This document shows, one piece after another, positions 45,522-54,711 of a stretch of DNA of 64,000 nucleotides. Location: assembly GCA_963839745.1 (NCBI GenBank), contig CAWIWC010000018.1, positions 1-64,000 of the forward strand, written 5' to 3'. Numbering within the stretch: position 1 is the stretch's first letter; each line of letters starts with the position of its first letter. Source of the DNA: JAIBJN01 sp963839745 (lineage in GTDB: Bacteria; Actinomycetota; Thermoleophilia; Gaiellales; Gaiellaceae). The position numbers were made by a program, and so were the translations under genes. Below the pieces are notes generated by a model, which saw only the letters and a program-made list of their open reading frames with translations, was not told where the DNA came from and ran no database searches.

Positions 45522-45899
45522 CTAGGAGATCTCTTCGTCCCCGCCGAGGGTCTCGCCGAGCTTCTGCGCGAGCGCCTCGGGGGTGAGCGCCGGCCCGTCC
45601 CCCTCGCCGCGCAGCTCCTCGATCGTCACGTCGCTGGACGTGTAGACCTCAGCGCGCGGGATGATCCGGGTCGGGCGGTTCTTGTCCCACACCCAGACGT
45701 CTTCCATCGTCAGGTGGAAGAAGGGATAGGTGGTCTGCGGCAGGACCCTGAGCTCGTGCCGGTTGCACAGGTACGTCGAGTCCTGCGTGACGATGCAGTA
45801 GCGGAAGAGGCTGAAGACCGCCGAGTATTCCTTCTTGAGGCGGAGCTCGAGGTCGGCCTCGTACTCGTCGAGCTCGTCGAGGTGGGACATGCGCGTCAT
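45522..45899 (-). CDS. DUF2469-like protein
   Basis: 125 residues. The pattern LDEYEADLELRLKKEYSAVF, FRYCIVTQDSTYLCNRHEL and VWVWDKNRPTRIIPRAEVYT matches my memory of DUF2469, a small, mainly actinobacterial family of unknown function. The C-terminus is acidic. Starts at ATG 45899, overlapping the folK stop as ATGA, with a second Met three codons on. Coupling to folK upstream and coaX downstream suggests a role in cofactor supply, but this is inference only. Confidence 0.75.
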   Translation of the reverse strand: MTRMSHLDELDEYEADLELRLKKEYSAVFSLFRYCIVTQDSTYLCNRHELRVLPQTTYPFFHLTMEDVWVWDKNRPTRIIPRAEVYTSSDVTIEELRGEGDGPALTPEALAQKLGETLGGDEEIS

Positions 45900-46357
45900 T
45901 CTAGCGCCGGGGCCACCAATTCCCGCACCGCCCGGCCGTCCGGGAGGGTCAGGTCGGGCTCCAGCTCGTGCAGCGGCTCGAGTACGAACTGCCGCTCCGC
46001 GAGGCGCGGGTGCGGGACCGAGAGCCCCGGCTCCTCGACCGTCTCGTCGCCGTAGAGGAGGAGGTCGAGATCGATCGTCCTCGGGCCCCAGCGCGTCTCC
46101 CGCGTTCGGTCCCGCCCCAGCTCGCGCTCGACCGCGAGCAGCTCGTCGAGGAGCACCCGGGCGGTGAGGTCGACCTCGAGCGCGACGACGCCGTTGAGGA
46201 AGCGCGGCTGGTCCTCGTCGCCGACCGGGTCGGTCTCGCGCAGCGTGGAGACGGCGGCGACGTCAATCCCAGGGCGCTCGCCGAGCAGCTGGACCGCCCG
46301 CCGAATCGTCGCCTCCCGGTCGCCGAGGTTGCTCCCGAGCCCGACGAAGGCGCGCAC
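45896..46357 (-). CDS. folK: 2-amino-4-hydroxy-6-hydroxymethyldihydropteridine diphosphokinase
   Basis: Pyrophosphorylates the pterin precursor of folate. 153 residues from GTG 46357. AFVGLGSNLGDRE at the N-terminus, FLNGVVALEVDL, then RWGPRTIDLDLLLYGDE with the two metal Asp residues, and VPHPRLAERQFVLEPLHEL: the full HPPK signature. Four bases lie between it and the folB stop upstream; its own stop overlaps the DUF2469 start. FolP-folB-folK order is a standard folate operon. Confidence 0.95.
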   Translation of the reverse strand: MRAFVGLGSNLGDREATIRRAVQLLGERPGIDVAAVSTLRETDPVGDEDQPRFLNGVVALEVDLTARVLLDELLAVERELGRDRTRETRWGPRTIDLDLLLYGDETVEEPGLSVPHPRLAERQFVLEPLHELEPDLTLPDGRAVRELVAPALE

Positions 46358-46361
46358 GGGC

Positions 46362-46724
46362 CTAGCGGGGGCCGCGCTCGACCGTGGCGGCGGTGTACTC
46401 GACCGGGGCGTCGAGCCTGACCTCTGGCTTGCGCACCCGGACGCGCACCACGGAGACAGGGAAGTTGTCGAGCAGGTCGTCGGCCACCGCGGCGGCGAGC
46501 GCCTCGATGAGGTTGAACCGCCGACTGTCGCTGACGGCGCGGATGCGATCGACGACCTCCGTGTAGTCGACCGTGTCGGCGAGCTGGTCGGAGCGCACGC
46601 CGGCGTCGTGAACGACGAGCGTTACGTCGAAGACGAACTGCTGACCGGTCGTCCGCTCCTCTTCGAGCGCGCCGTGGAACCCGCGCAGATCGAGCCCCTG
46701 GACCTCGATCACGATCTCGCTCAC
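46362..46724 (-). CDS. folB: Dihydroneopterin aldolase
   Basis: Cleaves dihydroneopterin to the pterin used by FolK. 120 residues, normal. VQGLDLRGFHGALEEERTTGQQFVFDVTL includes the Glu that binds the pterin, and NLIEALAAAVADDLL and VRVRKPEVRLDAPVEYTAATVE close the domain. The start GTG at 46724 lies in the 3' arm of a perfect 12-bp hairpin (46718-46745) and overlaps the stop of the 45-codon frame in the upstream repeat element. Its translation is therefore likely tied to reading of that element. Confidence 0.95.
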   Translation of the reverse strand: MSEIVIEVQGLDLRGFHGALEEERTTGQQFVFDVTLVVHDAGVRSDQLADTVDYTEVVDRIRAVSDSRRFNLIEALAAAVADDLLDNFPVSVVRVRVRKPEVRLDAPVEYTAATVERGPR

Positions 46725-46858
46725 GGGCCCACCGGCCCGTGAGCGTGTGGAGGGTGTGTGAGGGAACCGGGAGGTTCCCTCACTGCATCAAAGAAGGGGG
46801 CTCGTGGGGGAAACATGGTTTCCCCCACGGGAGCAAGGTCGAACCGAGCGACGCTCAT
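46718..46858 (-). repeat. Gene-bridging hairpin repeat, copy 1 (folP-folB gap)
   Basis: Fills the whole gap from the folP stop to the folB start. Three hairpins: 46803-46829 (CGTGGGGGAAAC, loop ATG, GTTTCCCCCACG), 46758-46783 (GTGAGGGAACC, loop GGGA, GGTTCCCTCAC) and 46718-46745 (CGCTCACGGGCC with GGCCCGTGAGCG, containing the folB start codon). A second copy lies at 52884-53024. Shared segments include TTCTTTGATGCAGTGA and GGAACCTCCCGGTTCCCTCA on the minus strand. Confidence 0.8.
46721..46858 (-). CDS. 45-residue peptide encoded within the bridging repeat
   Basis: Open frame of 45 codons from ATG 46858 to TGA 46721. The ATG overlaps the folP stop (ATGA) and the TGA overlaps the folB start (GTGA), so ribosomes could pass through all three frames. 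The peptide has VGETMFPPRAPFFDAVREPP followed by GSLT and a His/Pro tail, no signal or known domain. The matching frame in copy 2 would give TGETMFPRVPFFDAVKEPPG and GSLT if one base is dropped. Either a real small protein family or a reading frame kept open only for translational coupling. Function unknown. Confidence 0.45.
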   Translation of the reverse strand: MSVARFDLAPVGETMFPPRAPFFDAVREPPGSLTHPPHAHGPVGP

Positions 46859-47676
46859 GCTGCCCCCGCGACGGCGCCCGCGACCGTGAGGCCCTCCACG
46901 TGCTCGCGCACGTCGTGCACGCGGAAGAGCGACGCGCCCCGCTCGTAGGCCAGCACGGCCACCGCCACGCTCGCGGAGACGGGGCCCGTGAGCGCGTCGG
47001 GATCGCCGAGCAGGCGGCCGAGGAAACGCTTCCGCGAGGCCCCCACGAGCACCGGCCGCCCGAGGGCGGCGAGCTCGTCGAGACGCACCAGCAGCTCGAC
47101 GTTGTGCTCGACCGTCTTGCCGAAGCCGATGCCGGGGTCGAGGCAGATGTGCTCCTCGGGAATCCCCGCGTCGACGGCGAAGGCGAGGCGCTCCTCGAGG
47201 AAGGCCTTCACCTCGGAGACGACGTCGTCGTAGCGCGGCTCGTCCTGCATCGTGCGGGGCTCGCCGAGCATGTGCATGAGGCACAGATAGGCGTCACCGT
47301 CTGCGACCACGCCCGCGAGCTCGGGCTCGCTGCGCAGCGCCGTCACGTCGTTGACCATGCAGGCGCCGAGCTCGAGTGCCCTGCGCGCCACGTCGGCCTT
47401 CGAGGTGTCGATGGACAGCGGAGCGTCGGCGAGGCGCTCGATCACAGGCTCCACACGCGCCAGCTCCTCCTCGAGCGAGACGCCCTCGGAGCCGGGACGC
47501 GTCGACTCGCCGCCCACGTCCACGATGGCTGCGCCTTCGGCGAGGAGGCCGCGCGCCTCGGCGACCGCGGCATCGGGCCGGAGGAAGCGGCCGCCGTCGG
47601 AGAAGGAGTCGGGCGTGACGTTCACCACTCCGAGCACTGACGGCCGCGGGAAGGCCTGCTCGAGCGGGGGTCTCAC
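46855..47676 (-). CDS. folP: Dihydropteroate synthase
   Basis: Joins p-aminobenzoate to the pterin pyrophosphate; the sulfonamide target. 273 residues from GTG 47676. VLGVVNVTPDSFSDGGRFL is the pterin/pyrophosphate motif, VDVGGESTRPGSEGV the second, and LDPGIGFGKTVEHNVELL and VGASRKRFLGRLLG the pterin pocket and catalytic loop. An upstream in-frame extension to 47820 lacks family similarity. The stop forms part of the ATGA with the bridging repeat. Divergent from the CpsB-like gene, with 35 bases between the starts. Confidence 0.95.
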   Translation of the reverse strand: MRPPLEQAFPRPSVLGVVNVTPDSFSDGGRFLRPDAAVAEARGLLAEGAAIVDVGGESTRPGSEGVSLEEELARVEPVIERLADAPLSIDTSKADVARRALELGACMVNDVTALRSEPELAGVVADGDAYLCLMHMLGEPRTMQDEPRYDDVVSEVKAFLEERLAFAVDAGIPEEHICLDPGIGFGKTVEHNVELLVRLDELAALGRPVLVGASRKRFLGRLLGDPDALTGPVSASVAVAVLAYERGASLFRVHDVREHVEGLTVAGAVAGAA

Positions 47677-47711
47677 GCGGCAACCGTATCCTACGAGCCG
47701 TCGACGCCAAG

Positions 47712-48467
47712 ATGATCGACCTCCACTCCCACATCCTCCCGGGCCTCGACGACGGGTCGCGCACGGTCGAGGACGCCCGCGCGCTCGCGCGCAGGGCGGC
47801 CGAGGACGGCGTGACCGCAATCGCCGCCACGCCTCATGTGCGCAGCGACTACCCGACGCGGGCGGAGGAGATGGAGCGCGGCGTCTCGCGCCTGCGCGAG
47901 GACTTCCTCGCGGAGGGAATCGACGTCGAGGTGCTGCCCGGCGGCGAGATCGACCTCGGCATGCTCGCCTCGCTCGACGACGACGGGCTCCGCCGCTTCA
48001 CGCTCGCCCAGTCCGGGCGCTATCTCCTGCTCGAGTTCCCGTACACGGGCTGGCCCGCCGGGCTGGAAGAGACCGTCTACGGGCTCGGTCTGCGCGGGCT
48101 CCTGCCCATCCTCGCCCACCCCGAACGCAACCGCGAGGTTCAGTCCAAGCCGGCGCGGCTCGCCGAGGCGGTGCGGATGGGCGCGCTCGTGCAGCTCACA
48201 GCGGCGTCGCTCGACGGGCGCATCGGGAGCTCCTCGCAGGCGGCGGCCAACAAGCTCCTGGAGCTCGGCCTCGCCCATGTGCTCGCGAGCGACGCGCACA
48301 CACCGGACATCAGGGAGGCGGGCCTCGCGGCGGCGGCGGCGGCGCTCGAGGACGACGACCTGGCGCGCTTCCTCACGGTCGAGGCGCCGAGCGCGATCGT
48401 GGCCGGGGAGCCGGTCCCGGAGCCGCCCCGGAAGGCACGCCGGCGGCGGTGGTACATCCTCTTCTGA
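47712..48467 (+). CDS. CpsB/CapC-type PHP tyrosine-protein phosphatase
   Basis: Manganese-dependent phosphatase that dephosphorylates BY-kinases of capsule systems. 251 residues; MIDLHSHILPGLDDGSRT opens the chain (metal motif I), then ATPHVRSDYPTRAEEMERGV, PGGEIDLGML, LPILAHPERNREVQ and HVLASDAHTPDIREAGL hold the remaining ligands. The likely partner is the Wzz/BY-kinase at 32352-33720, 14 kb away, so the capsule phosphorylation cycle is split over two loci (inference). The C-terminus ends in a basic hydrophobic patch KARRRRWYILF, perhaps membrane-seeking. Confidence 0.9.
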   Translation: MIDLHSHILPGLDDGSRTVEDARALARRAAEDGVTAIAATPHVRSDYPTRAEEMERGVSRLREDFLAEGIDVEVLPGGEIDLGMLASLDDDGLRRFTLAQSGRYLLLEFPYTGWPAGLEETVYGLGLRGLLPILAHPERNREVQSKPARLAEAVRMGALVQLTAASLDGRIGSSSQAAANKLLELGLAHVLASDAHTPDIREAGLAAAAAALEDDDLARFLTVEAPSAIVAGEPVPEPPRKARRRRWYILF

Positions 48468-48529
48468 AATCGGAGGCACCCTGCCGGACAGGTAACGGGA
48501 GACCCCGCTCCCGACCCGGAGGACGCTGA

Positions 48530-49075
48530 ATGCCGGAGCCCCGAGCCCAGGAGGCACGCTTCAACCGCCTCTACGAACGCCACTTCGACGCCGTGCGCGC
48601 CTACGCGTGGCGGCGGGCACCGAGCCTCGCCGACGAGATCGTGGCGGAAACGTTCCTCGTCGCCTGGCGGCGCCTGTCGGACGTGCCCGACGACGCGCTC
48701 CCGTGGCTGATCGGAGTCGCGCGGAACGTCCGTGCCAACCTCCACCGCTCCGACCGGCGCCGGGACGCGCTCGTCCAGCGCCTCGGGCCCGAGTCGACCG
48801 CCGAGGGCGACCCGCTCGCGTCCGTCGACGAGAGGGATGCGCTGCGCGGTGCGCTCGCCGGCCTCTCGGAGGCCGACCGCGAGGTTCTGCTCCTGACCGC
48901 CTGGGACGATCTCGACCGCGGCCAGGTGGCCCGGGCGCTCGGCTGCTCCCGCGCCAACGTCGCGGTCCGGCTGTTCCGGGCGCGCCGCAGGCTCGCCGAC
49001 CTCCTCACAAGCGACGGGGCCGGCGCTGCCAACGACCGACCGCTTCACGGAGGTGTCTCCAATGCCGGCTCCTGA
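48530..49075 (+). CDS. ECF-type RNA polymerase sigma factor
   Basis: 181 residues with sigma-2 (FNRLYERHFDAVRAYAWRRA, EIVAETFLVAWRRL, LPWLIGVARNVRANLHRSDR) and sigma-4 (LSEADREVLLLTAWDDLDRGQVARALGCSRANVAVRLFRARRRL) domains. ATG 48530 follows GGAGG at seven bases. A small CGGGAG/CTCCCG hairpin lies at 48496-48513 in the leader. The next gene overlaps by 14 bases and has the size and topology of a membrane anti-sigma partner, so the pair is probably a signal-responsive regulatory unit. Target genes unknown. Confidence 0.9.
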   Translation: MPEPRAQEARFNRLYERHFDAVRAYAWRRAPSLADEIVAETFLVAWRRLSDVPDDALPWLIGVARNVRANLHRSDRRRDALVQRLGPESTAEGDPLASVDERDALRGALAGLSEADREVLLLTAWDDLDRGQVARALGCSRANVAVRLFRARRRLADLLTSDGAGAANDRPLHGGVSNAGS

Positions 49076-49664
49076 CCTTCTCGAGCTCCTGCGCCGCAAC
49101 GATCCGGCCCGCGGGCTCCCGGCCGCTCCCACGGAGGCGCGCGAGCGCCTTCGCCAGGCGATCCTCGCCGAACAGGTTCCGGCCCGATCCCGGCGGGCGT
49201 CCAGGCGCCGGCTGCGCCTCGTCCTCGCGGCGGCCGTGCTCGCACTCGTGCTCGCCGCGGCCGGCTGGGGCCTGCAGTCGTCGCTCCTCGACACCGCCGA
49301 GACGGTGCGCGGCGACTTCGCGGAGGTGACCGCAACGATCCCGCTCCCTCCCGGCGCGGCCTGGGACGAGCCGGACCTGGACGAGAACGGCTGGTACGGT
49401 CAGGAGGCGGCGCTCATGATGGCTCAGTGGCAGGCCACCTGCGCCTGGTTCGAGTACTGGAACGAGGGAGACTCGGCCCAGCGCGCGGAAGCGCTCGCCG
49501 GCTTCGAGCGCCTACGGGCGACGATGCAGCCCCGTCGCCCCGGCGCGATGGAGGACGAGGGCGGCCATCACTCCAGCTCCCTTCAGGCCTACGACGCGGC
49601 GATCGCGGAGATGAAGCGCGGCGAGCCGACCCTGGTCCGCCAGTACCTCCGGGCGAACTGCTGA
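49062..49664 (+). CDS. Single-pass membrane protein, probable partner of the ECF sigma factor
   Basis: 200 residues from ATG 49062, with GGAGG nine bases upstream. The cytoplasmic N-terminus (about 48 residues: LLELLRRNDPARGLP) is followed by a basic stretch RRASRRRLRL, one membrane helix (VLAAAVLALVLAAAGWGL) and an outside domain of about 130 residues with two Cys. No ZAS zinc motif is visible, so assignment as an anti-sigma factor rests on the 14-base overlap with the sigma gene and on topology. Proteins of this form commonly follow ECF genes in actinobacteria. Confidence 0.7.
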   Translation: MPAPDLLELLRRNDPARGLPAAPTEARERLRQAILAEQVPARSRRASRRRLRLVLAAAVLALVLAAAGWGLQSSLLDTAETVRGDFAEVTATIPLPPGAAWDEPDLDENGWYGQEAALMMAQWQATCAWFEYWNEGDSAQRAEALAGFERLRATMQPRRPGAMEDEGGHHSSSLQAYDAAIAEMKRGEPTLVRQYLRANC

Positions 49665-49674
49665 CGACCAAGGT

Positions 49675-49709
49675 GACGCGGGGCGGGCCCTACCGGCTCG
49701 CCCCGCGTC
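49675..49709. terminator. Bidirectional hairpin terminator
   Basis: 11-bp perfect stem GACGCGGGGCG with CGCCCCGCGTC and a 13-base loop, between two convergent genes. It reaches two bases into the stop codon of the minus-strand lipoprotein gene. Confidence 0.65.
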
Positions 49710-50271
49710 AGTCGCCCGCGATGAAGAAGCGCCAGGTGCCGTCCGGCTCGATGCCGGCGCGGTAGCCGAGGTAGCCGCTGCCCGCGCCGGAGTAGTCGTC
49801 GGCGAGGTCGCCGAGGATCTCCCGCTCGTGGGCGGTGAGCTCCTCCTGGGTCTTGTCGTAGGCGAAAGGCCAGACGTACGTGCCGCCGGAGAGCGTGTAG
49901 GGCATGCGAAGGATGCGGGCGAGCACTTCGATCGGGCTCTCGCCCGACTCCTGCTCGACCTGCTGCCAGTACTCGATCGGGCCGCCCTCGGCCGGGAGGC
50001 CGAACGTGTAGGAGAAGCCGGAGGCCGGGATCAGCGGCCGCAGCGCCTCGTAGTCGCCCGACTCGGCCGCCGCGAGGAGGGCAGCGTGCGTCTCGGCGAC
50101 TGCCGGCGGCAGGCCGGCCGCGGGCCCCGCAACCGTCTCGGTCTGGGTGACGGTCTCCGTCGCGGTCGCCGTCTCCGTCCTCGTGTCGGTCTCGGTGACG
50201 GTCGTCGTCTCGCCGCCGCCACAGGCGGACAGGGCGAGCGCGCCGATGAGGACGAGCAGCGTGCGGCGCAC
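49708..50271 (-). CDS. Secreted lipoprotein of unknown function
   Basis: 187 residues from GTG 50271. The signal peptide RRTLLVLIGALALSAC ends in a good lipobox (LSAC), then a Thr/Glu-rich linker of TETxT repeats (residues about 20-48) and a compact domain: AVAETHAALLAAAESGDYEALRPLI, EVLARILRMPYTLSGGTYVWPFA, GYRAGIEPDGTWRFFIAGD. The fold recalls NTF2-like ligand-binding domains, which I cannot confirm. It lies eight bases downstream of ftsH on the same strand, so it is likely co-transcribed with it. Confidence 0.75.
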   Translation of the reverse strand: MRRTLLVLIGALALSACGGGETTTVTETDTRTETATATETVTQTETVAGPAAGLPPAVAETHAALLAAAESGDYEALRPLIPASGFSYTFGLPAEGGPIEYWQQVEQESGESPIEVLARILRMPYTLSGGTYVWPFAYDKTQEELTAHEREILGDLADDYSGAGSGYLGYRAGIEPDGTWRFFIAGD

Positions 50272-50279
50272 GCGCGAGG

Positions 50280-52241
<1,962 letters not shown>

Positions 52242-52316
52242 AGCGGAGACCTCAGAGTTGGAAGAAGCGTAGCAGTCTGCTATTCGGCTTCCGACCCCGT
52301 ATGGATGAGCCTTACG

Positions 52317-52889
52317 TTAGGTCTGCTCTTCTGCCTGGGCGGCCAATTCGTCCCTGAGAACGCCCACAAACGGGAGGTTTCGGTACCGCTCGGCGAAGTC
52401 GAGGCCGTAGCCGATCACGAACCTGTTCGGGATCTCGAAGCCGATGTAGCGGCAGTGAATGTCGATCTCGCGGCGCGCGGGCTTCGTCAGGAGCGCGCAG
52501 ATCTCGAGCGACGCGGGCTCGCGCGCCTCGAGGTTCCGGAGCAGGTACGAGAGCGTGAGGCCCGAGTCGATGATGTCCTCGACCACGAGGACGTTGCGTC
52601 CCTCGATCGAGATGTCGAGGTCCTTGAGGATCCGGACGACGCCCGAGGAGTCGACGCCGGCTCCGTAGCTCGAGATGGCCATGAAGTCGACCTCGCAGGG
52701 CACCTCGATCCGTCGCATGAGGTCGGCCATGAAGAACACGGCGCCCTTGAGCACCGCAATCAGCAGCAGGTCGCGCCCGCGGTAGTCCTCGCTGATCTCG
52801 GCGCCGAGCTCGCCGATGCGGTTCTGGAGCGTGTCCTCGTCGATGAGGATCTCGGAGACCGCGGCCGTGAGCTCGTTGACGCTGCTCAC
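52317..52889 (-). CDS. hpt: Hypoxanthine phosphoribosyltransferase
   Basis: Purine salvage: converts hypoxanthine (and often guanine) with PRPP to IMP/GMP. 190 residues. LLLIAVLKGAVFFMADL binds pyrophosphate, VLVVEDIIDSGLTLSYLL is the PRPP loop, and RFVIGYGLDFAERYRNLPFVGVL the C-terminal base-recognition segment. The start GTG at 52889 lies in one arm of a 12-bp inverted repeat (52884-52912) at the edge of the bridging repeat, copy 2. Belongs to the tilS-hpt-ftsH group on the minus strand. Confidence 0.95.
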   Translation of the reverse strand: MSSVNELTAAVSEILIDEDTLQNRIGELGAEISEDYRGRDLLLIAVLKGAVFFMADLMRRIEVPCEVDFMAISSYGAGVDSSGVVRILKDLDISIEGRNVLVVEDIIDSGLTLSYLLRNLEAREPASLEICALLTKPARREIDIHCRYIGFEIPNRFVIGYGLDFAERYRNLPFVGVLRDELAAQAEEQT

Positions 52890-53024
52890 TGGACGCCTTT
52901 CGTCCAGTGAGCAGGGGGAGGGAGTGTGAGGGAACCGGGAGGTTCCTTCACTGCATCAAAGAAGGGGCACACGGGGAAACATGGTTTCACCCGTGGGACT
53001 GAGCCGAAGGCGAAGGACGCTCAT
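52884..53024 (-). repeat. Gene-bridging hairpin repeat, copy 2 (tilS-hpt gap)
   Basis: Same element as 46718-46858. It begins at the tilS stop (ATGA at 53024-53021) and ends at the hpt GTG start. Hairpins: about 52969-52994 (imperfect, GAAAC-ATG-GTTTC core), 52926-52951 (GTGAGGGAACC, loop GGGA, GGTTCCTTCAC, one mismatch) and 52884-52912 (GCTCACTGGACG with CGTCCAGTGAGC, containing the hpt start codon). The internal 45-codon frame is interrupted by one extra base in the CCCC-rich stretch near 52962; ATG to final TGA (52886) is 139 bases here against 138 in copy 1. Confidence 0.8.
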
Positions 53025-54026
53025 TCGCGTTCTCCGCTGACGGCGTCCTCGTAGCCGGGCGCGGTCGTGATGCCCGGGGACCGCGACGACCTCGTCGCCG
53101 CGCACTACGAGCGGCCACGCCTCGCGCTCCGAGCGCGGGACCTTGGCGTCGACGAAGACGTCCTGCACCTTCTTGCCCTGGCCGGCGAGGCGGTCGCCGG
53201 GGCGCCAGCCGCGCACGTGGAGGCCGGGCCGCGTCGACTCGAGCGTCCAGGCGCCCCAGTGCACGCGCCCTTCGAGCGGCACGGGGCCGCGCTCGAGCCA
53301 GACGCTCTCGTACTCCCTCACCGCCACGCGGCCGTCGCCCAGATCGAGACGCTTTGACCCCTCACGAGAGGCGAGCAACTCTAACAGCGCTCTCTCGACC
53401 CGTCTGGGGAGCCGCGGGCCGTCGTCGAGGGCCGCCAGGACGTTGCGCTCCGCGGCCGGATGCAGGCGTTGGAGCGCGGGCATGATCTCCGAGCGGATGA
53501 CGCCTCGGGCCGTGTCCGGGTTGGAGGAGTCGACACGCCATTCGAGCCCCTCGGCGAGGCAGTACCCCGCCGTCTCGTCGCGCCAGGCGACGAGAAGCGG
53601 CCGCACGACGCCGTCCTCGCGGCTGACCTTGATCCCCGTCGTCGTCCCGCTCGAGGCGAGGCGGAAGAGGATCGTCTCCACCTGGTCGGAGGCGGTGTGG
53701 CCAGTCGCCCGCAGCCGCCCCGCGCTGACGGCGTAACGCAGGTGGCGGAGCTCCGCCTCGGTCGCGCGGGCCGCCGGCGGCGCCACCAGTACCTGCGCCC
53801 CGAGCCGCTCCTCGCAGAAGCGCGCGTCCTCCTCGGACTCCTCGCCGCGGAGCCGGTGGTTCACATGGAGCGCAGAAACGCGGTAGCCGAGGGCTCCGAG
53901 CGCGTGCCAGAGGCAGGTCGAGTCGGGACCGCCCGAGACGAGGCAGGTCACCTCGCCGCCGGGCGGGATCAGGTCGTGCCGGCGGACATGCTCCTCGATG
54001 CGCGCCCGCAGAGCCGCGGCGTCCAC
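53021..54026 (-). CDS. tilS: tRNA(Ile)-lysidine synthetase, frameshifted near the C-terminus
   Basis: Modifies C34 of the minor tRNA(Ile) to lysidine so it reads AUA; normally essential. GTG 54026. N-terminal PP-loop TCLVSGGPDSTCLWHALGAL, then ALHVNHRLRGEESEEDARFC, ATGHTASDQVETILFRLASS and a C-terminal TilS domain (GLHVRGWRPGDRLAGQGKKVQDVFVDAKVP). After VVAVPG the frame must change near 53072 to give the normal ending ITTAPGYEDAVSGERE and TGA at 53021; otherwise it runs into the repeat. The span is one over a multiple of three, and the repaired protein is 334 residues. Its stop overlaps the bridging repeat's ATG. Confidence 0.9.
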
Positions 54027-54196
54027 GCACCTGATCGTACTCCGTCTCAGCGGCCGCGAAGCGGCAAAGGCTTCGTCTCAGCGGCCGCGAAGCGGCAAAG
54101 GCTGAGACAGGGAGGAAGGGAGCAGCCTCGCTGCTGCCTTCCGTTCACAAAGGCCGAAAACGGCGGCCTGCTTCGGGATGCATCCGGCGCCGCCCG
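54027..54196 (-). repeat. Hairpin array with a 31-bp tandem repeat, lipoprotein-tilS gap
   Basis: Units at 54043-54073 and 54074-54103 are identical over 30 bases. Hairpins: GTCTCAGC/GCTGAGAC (54075-54082, 54101-54108) with an inner GC stem, GGAAGGGAGCAGC/GCTGCTGCCTTCC (54114-54126, 54130-54142, one mismatch), AGGCCG/CGGCCT (54151-54156, 54164-54169). It fills the gap between two same-strand genes and has a sequence unrelated to the other bridging repeat. No gene seen. Confidence 0.6.
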
Positions 54197-54688
54197 CTAC
54201 AGGAGCGGCGCGACGTCGCAGCCTTCTGCCTGCAGCGCCGGTTGCGCTTCCGCCAGGACGTCCCGCGCGAAGTTCGCGAGCCCGTACGCGCGCTGCATGC
54301 GGTCGCCTGGGTTCTTGCCTTGTGCATGGAGCGTTACCGCCTCTCCGTACTCGTTGAACATGGAGTCGAGGTACTTCTGGGCCTGCTTGAGCGAGGGATC
54401 GCGTGGCTTCACGTGGCCCAGACGTTCCGCGGCCGAGAACGCCTCGGCGGCGATCTCCTCCGCGGCGACCTCCCCGGCCCGGAAATCGACCGAGAGATCG
54501 TTGAAGGCGGTGACGTTCAGGTTCGCGGTCTCGATGAACTTCCTGTCGGTGGCGACGCAGGAATGCGCGAACGGTTCCTCGGCACGACCGCAACCACCGG
54601 CCGTGAACGCGAGGATGAGCGCTGCCGCAGTGAGGCCAACCCTCCGCAACTCCCCCCGAATGATTGGCGGGCGCCCAGAGCCCTGCAA
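54197..54688 (-). CDS. Small lipoprotein of unknown function
   Basis: About 163 residues if begun at TTG 54688; a later TTG (GLTAAALILAFTAGGC region) would also include the export signal. The signal ends in AGGC, a slightly unusual lipobox. The mature part is helical, with Ala/Glu-rich segments (EVAAEEIAAEAFSAAERLG, LKQAQKYLDSMFNEYGEAVT) and two further Cys (HSCVAT, EGCDVAP). No family recognised. The start is uncertain because no clear ribosome site precedes either codon. It lies upstream of tilS, separated by the hairpin array. Confidence 0.6.
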   Translation of the reverse strand: MQGSGRPPIIRGELRRVGLTAAALILAFTAGGCGRAEEPFAHSCVATDRKFIETANLNVTAFNDLSVDFRAGEVAAEEIAAEAFSAAERLGHVKPRDPSLKQAQKYLDSMFNEYGEAVTLHAQGKNPGDRMQRAYGLANFARDVLAEAQPALQAEGCDVAPLL

Positions 54689-54711
54689 TCACCCATTCGT
54701 GGCTCGCTGTG

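Noticed and set aside
54043..54103. A CRISPR array
   Set aside because: Only two directly adjacent units with no spacers between them; no cas genes. No CRISPR-like repeat series seen anywhere.
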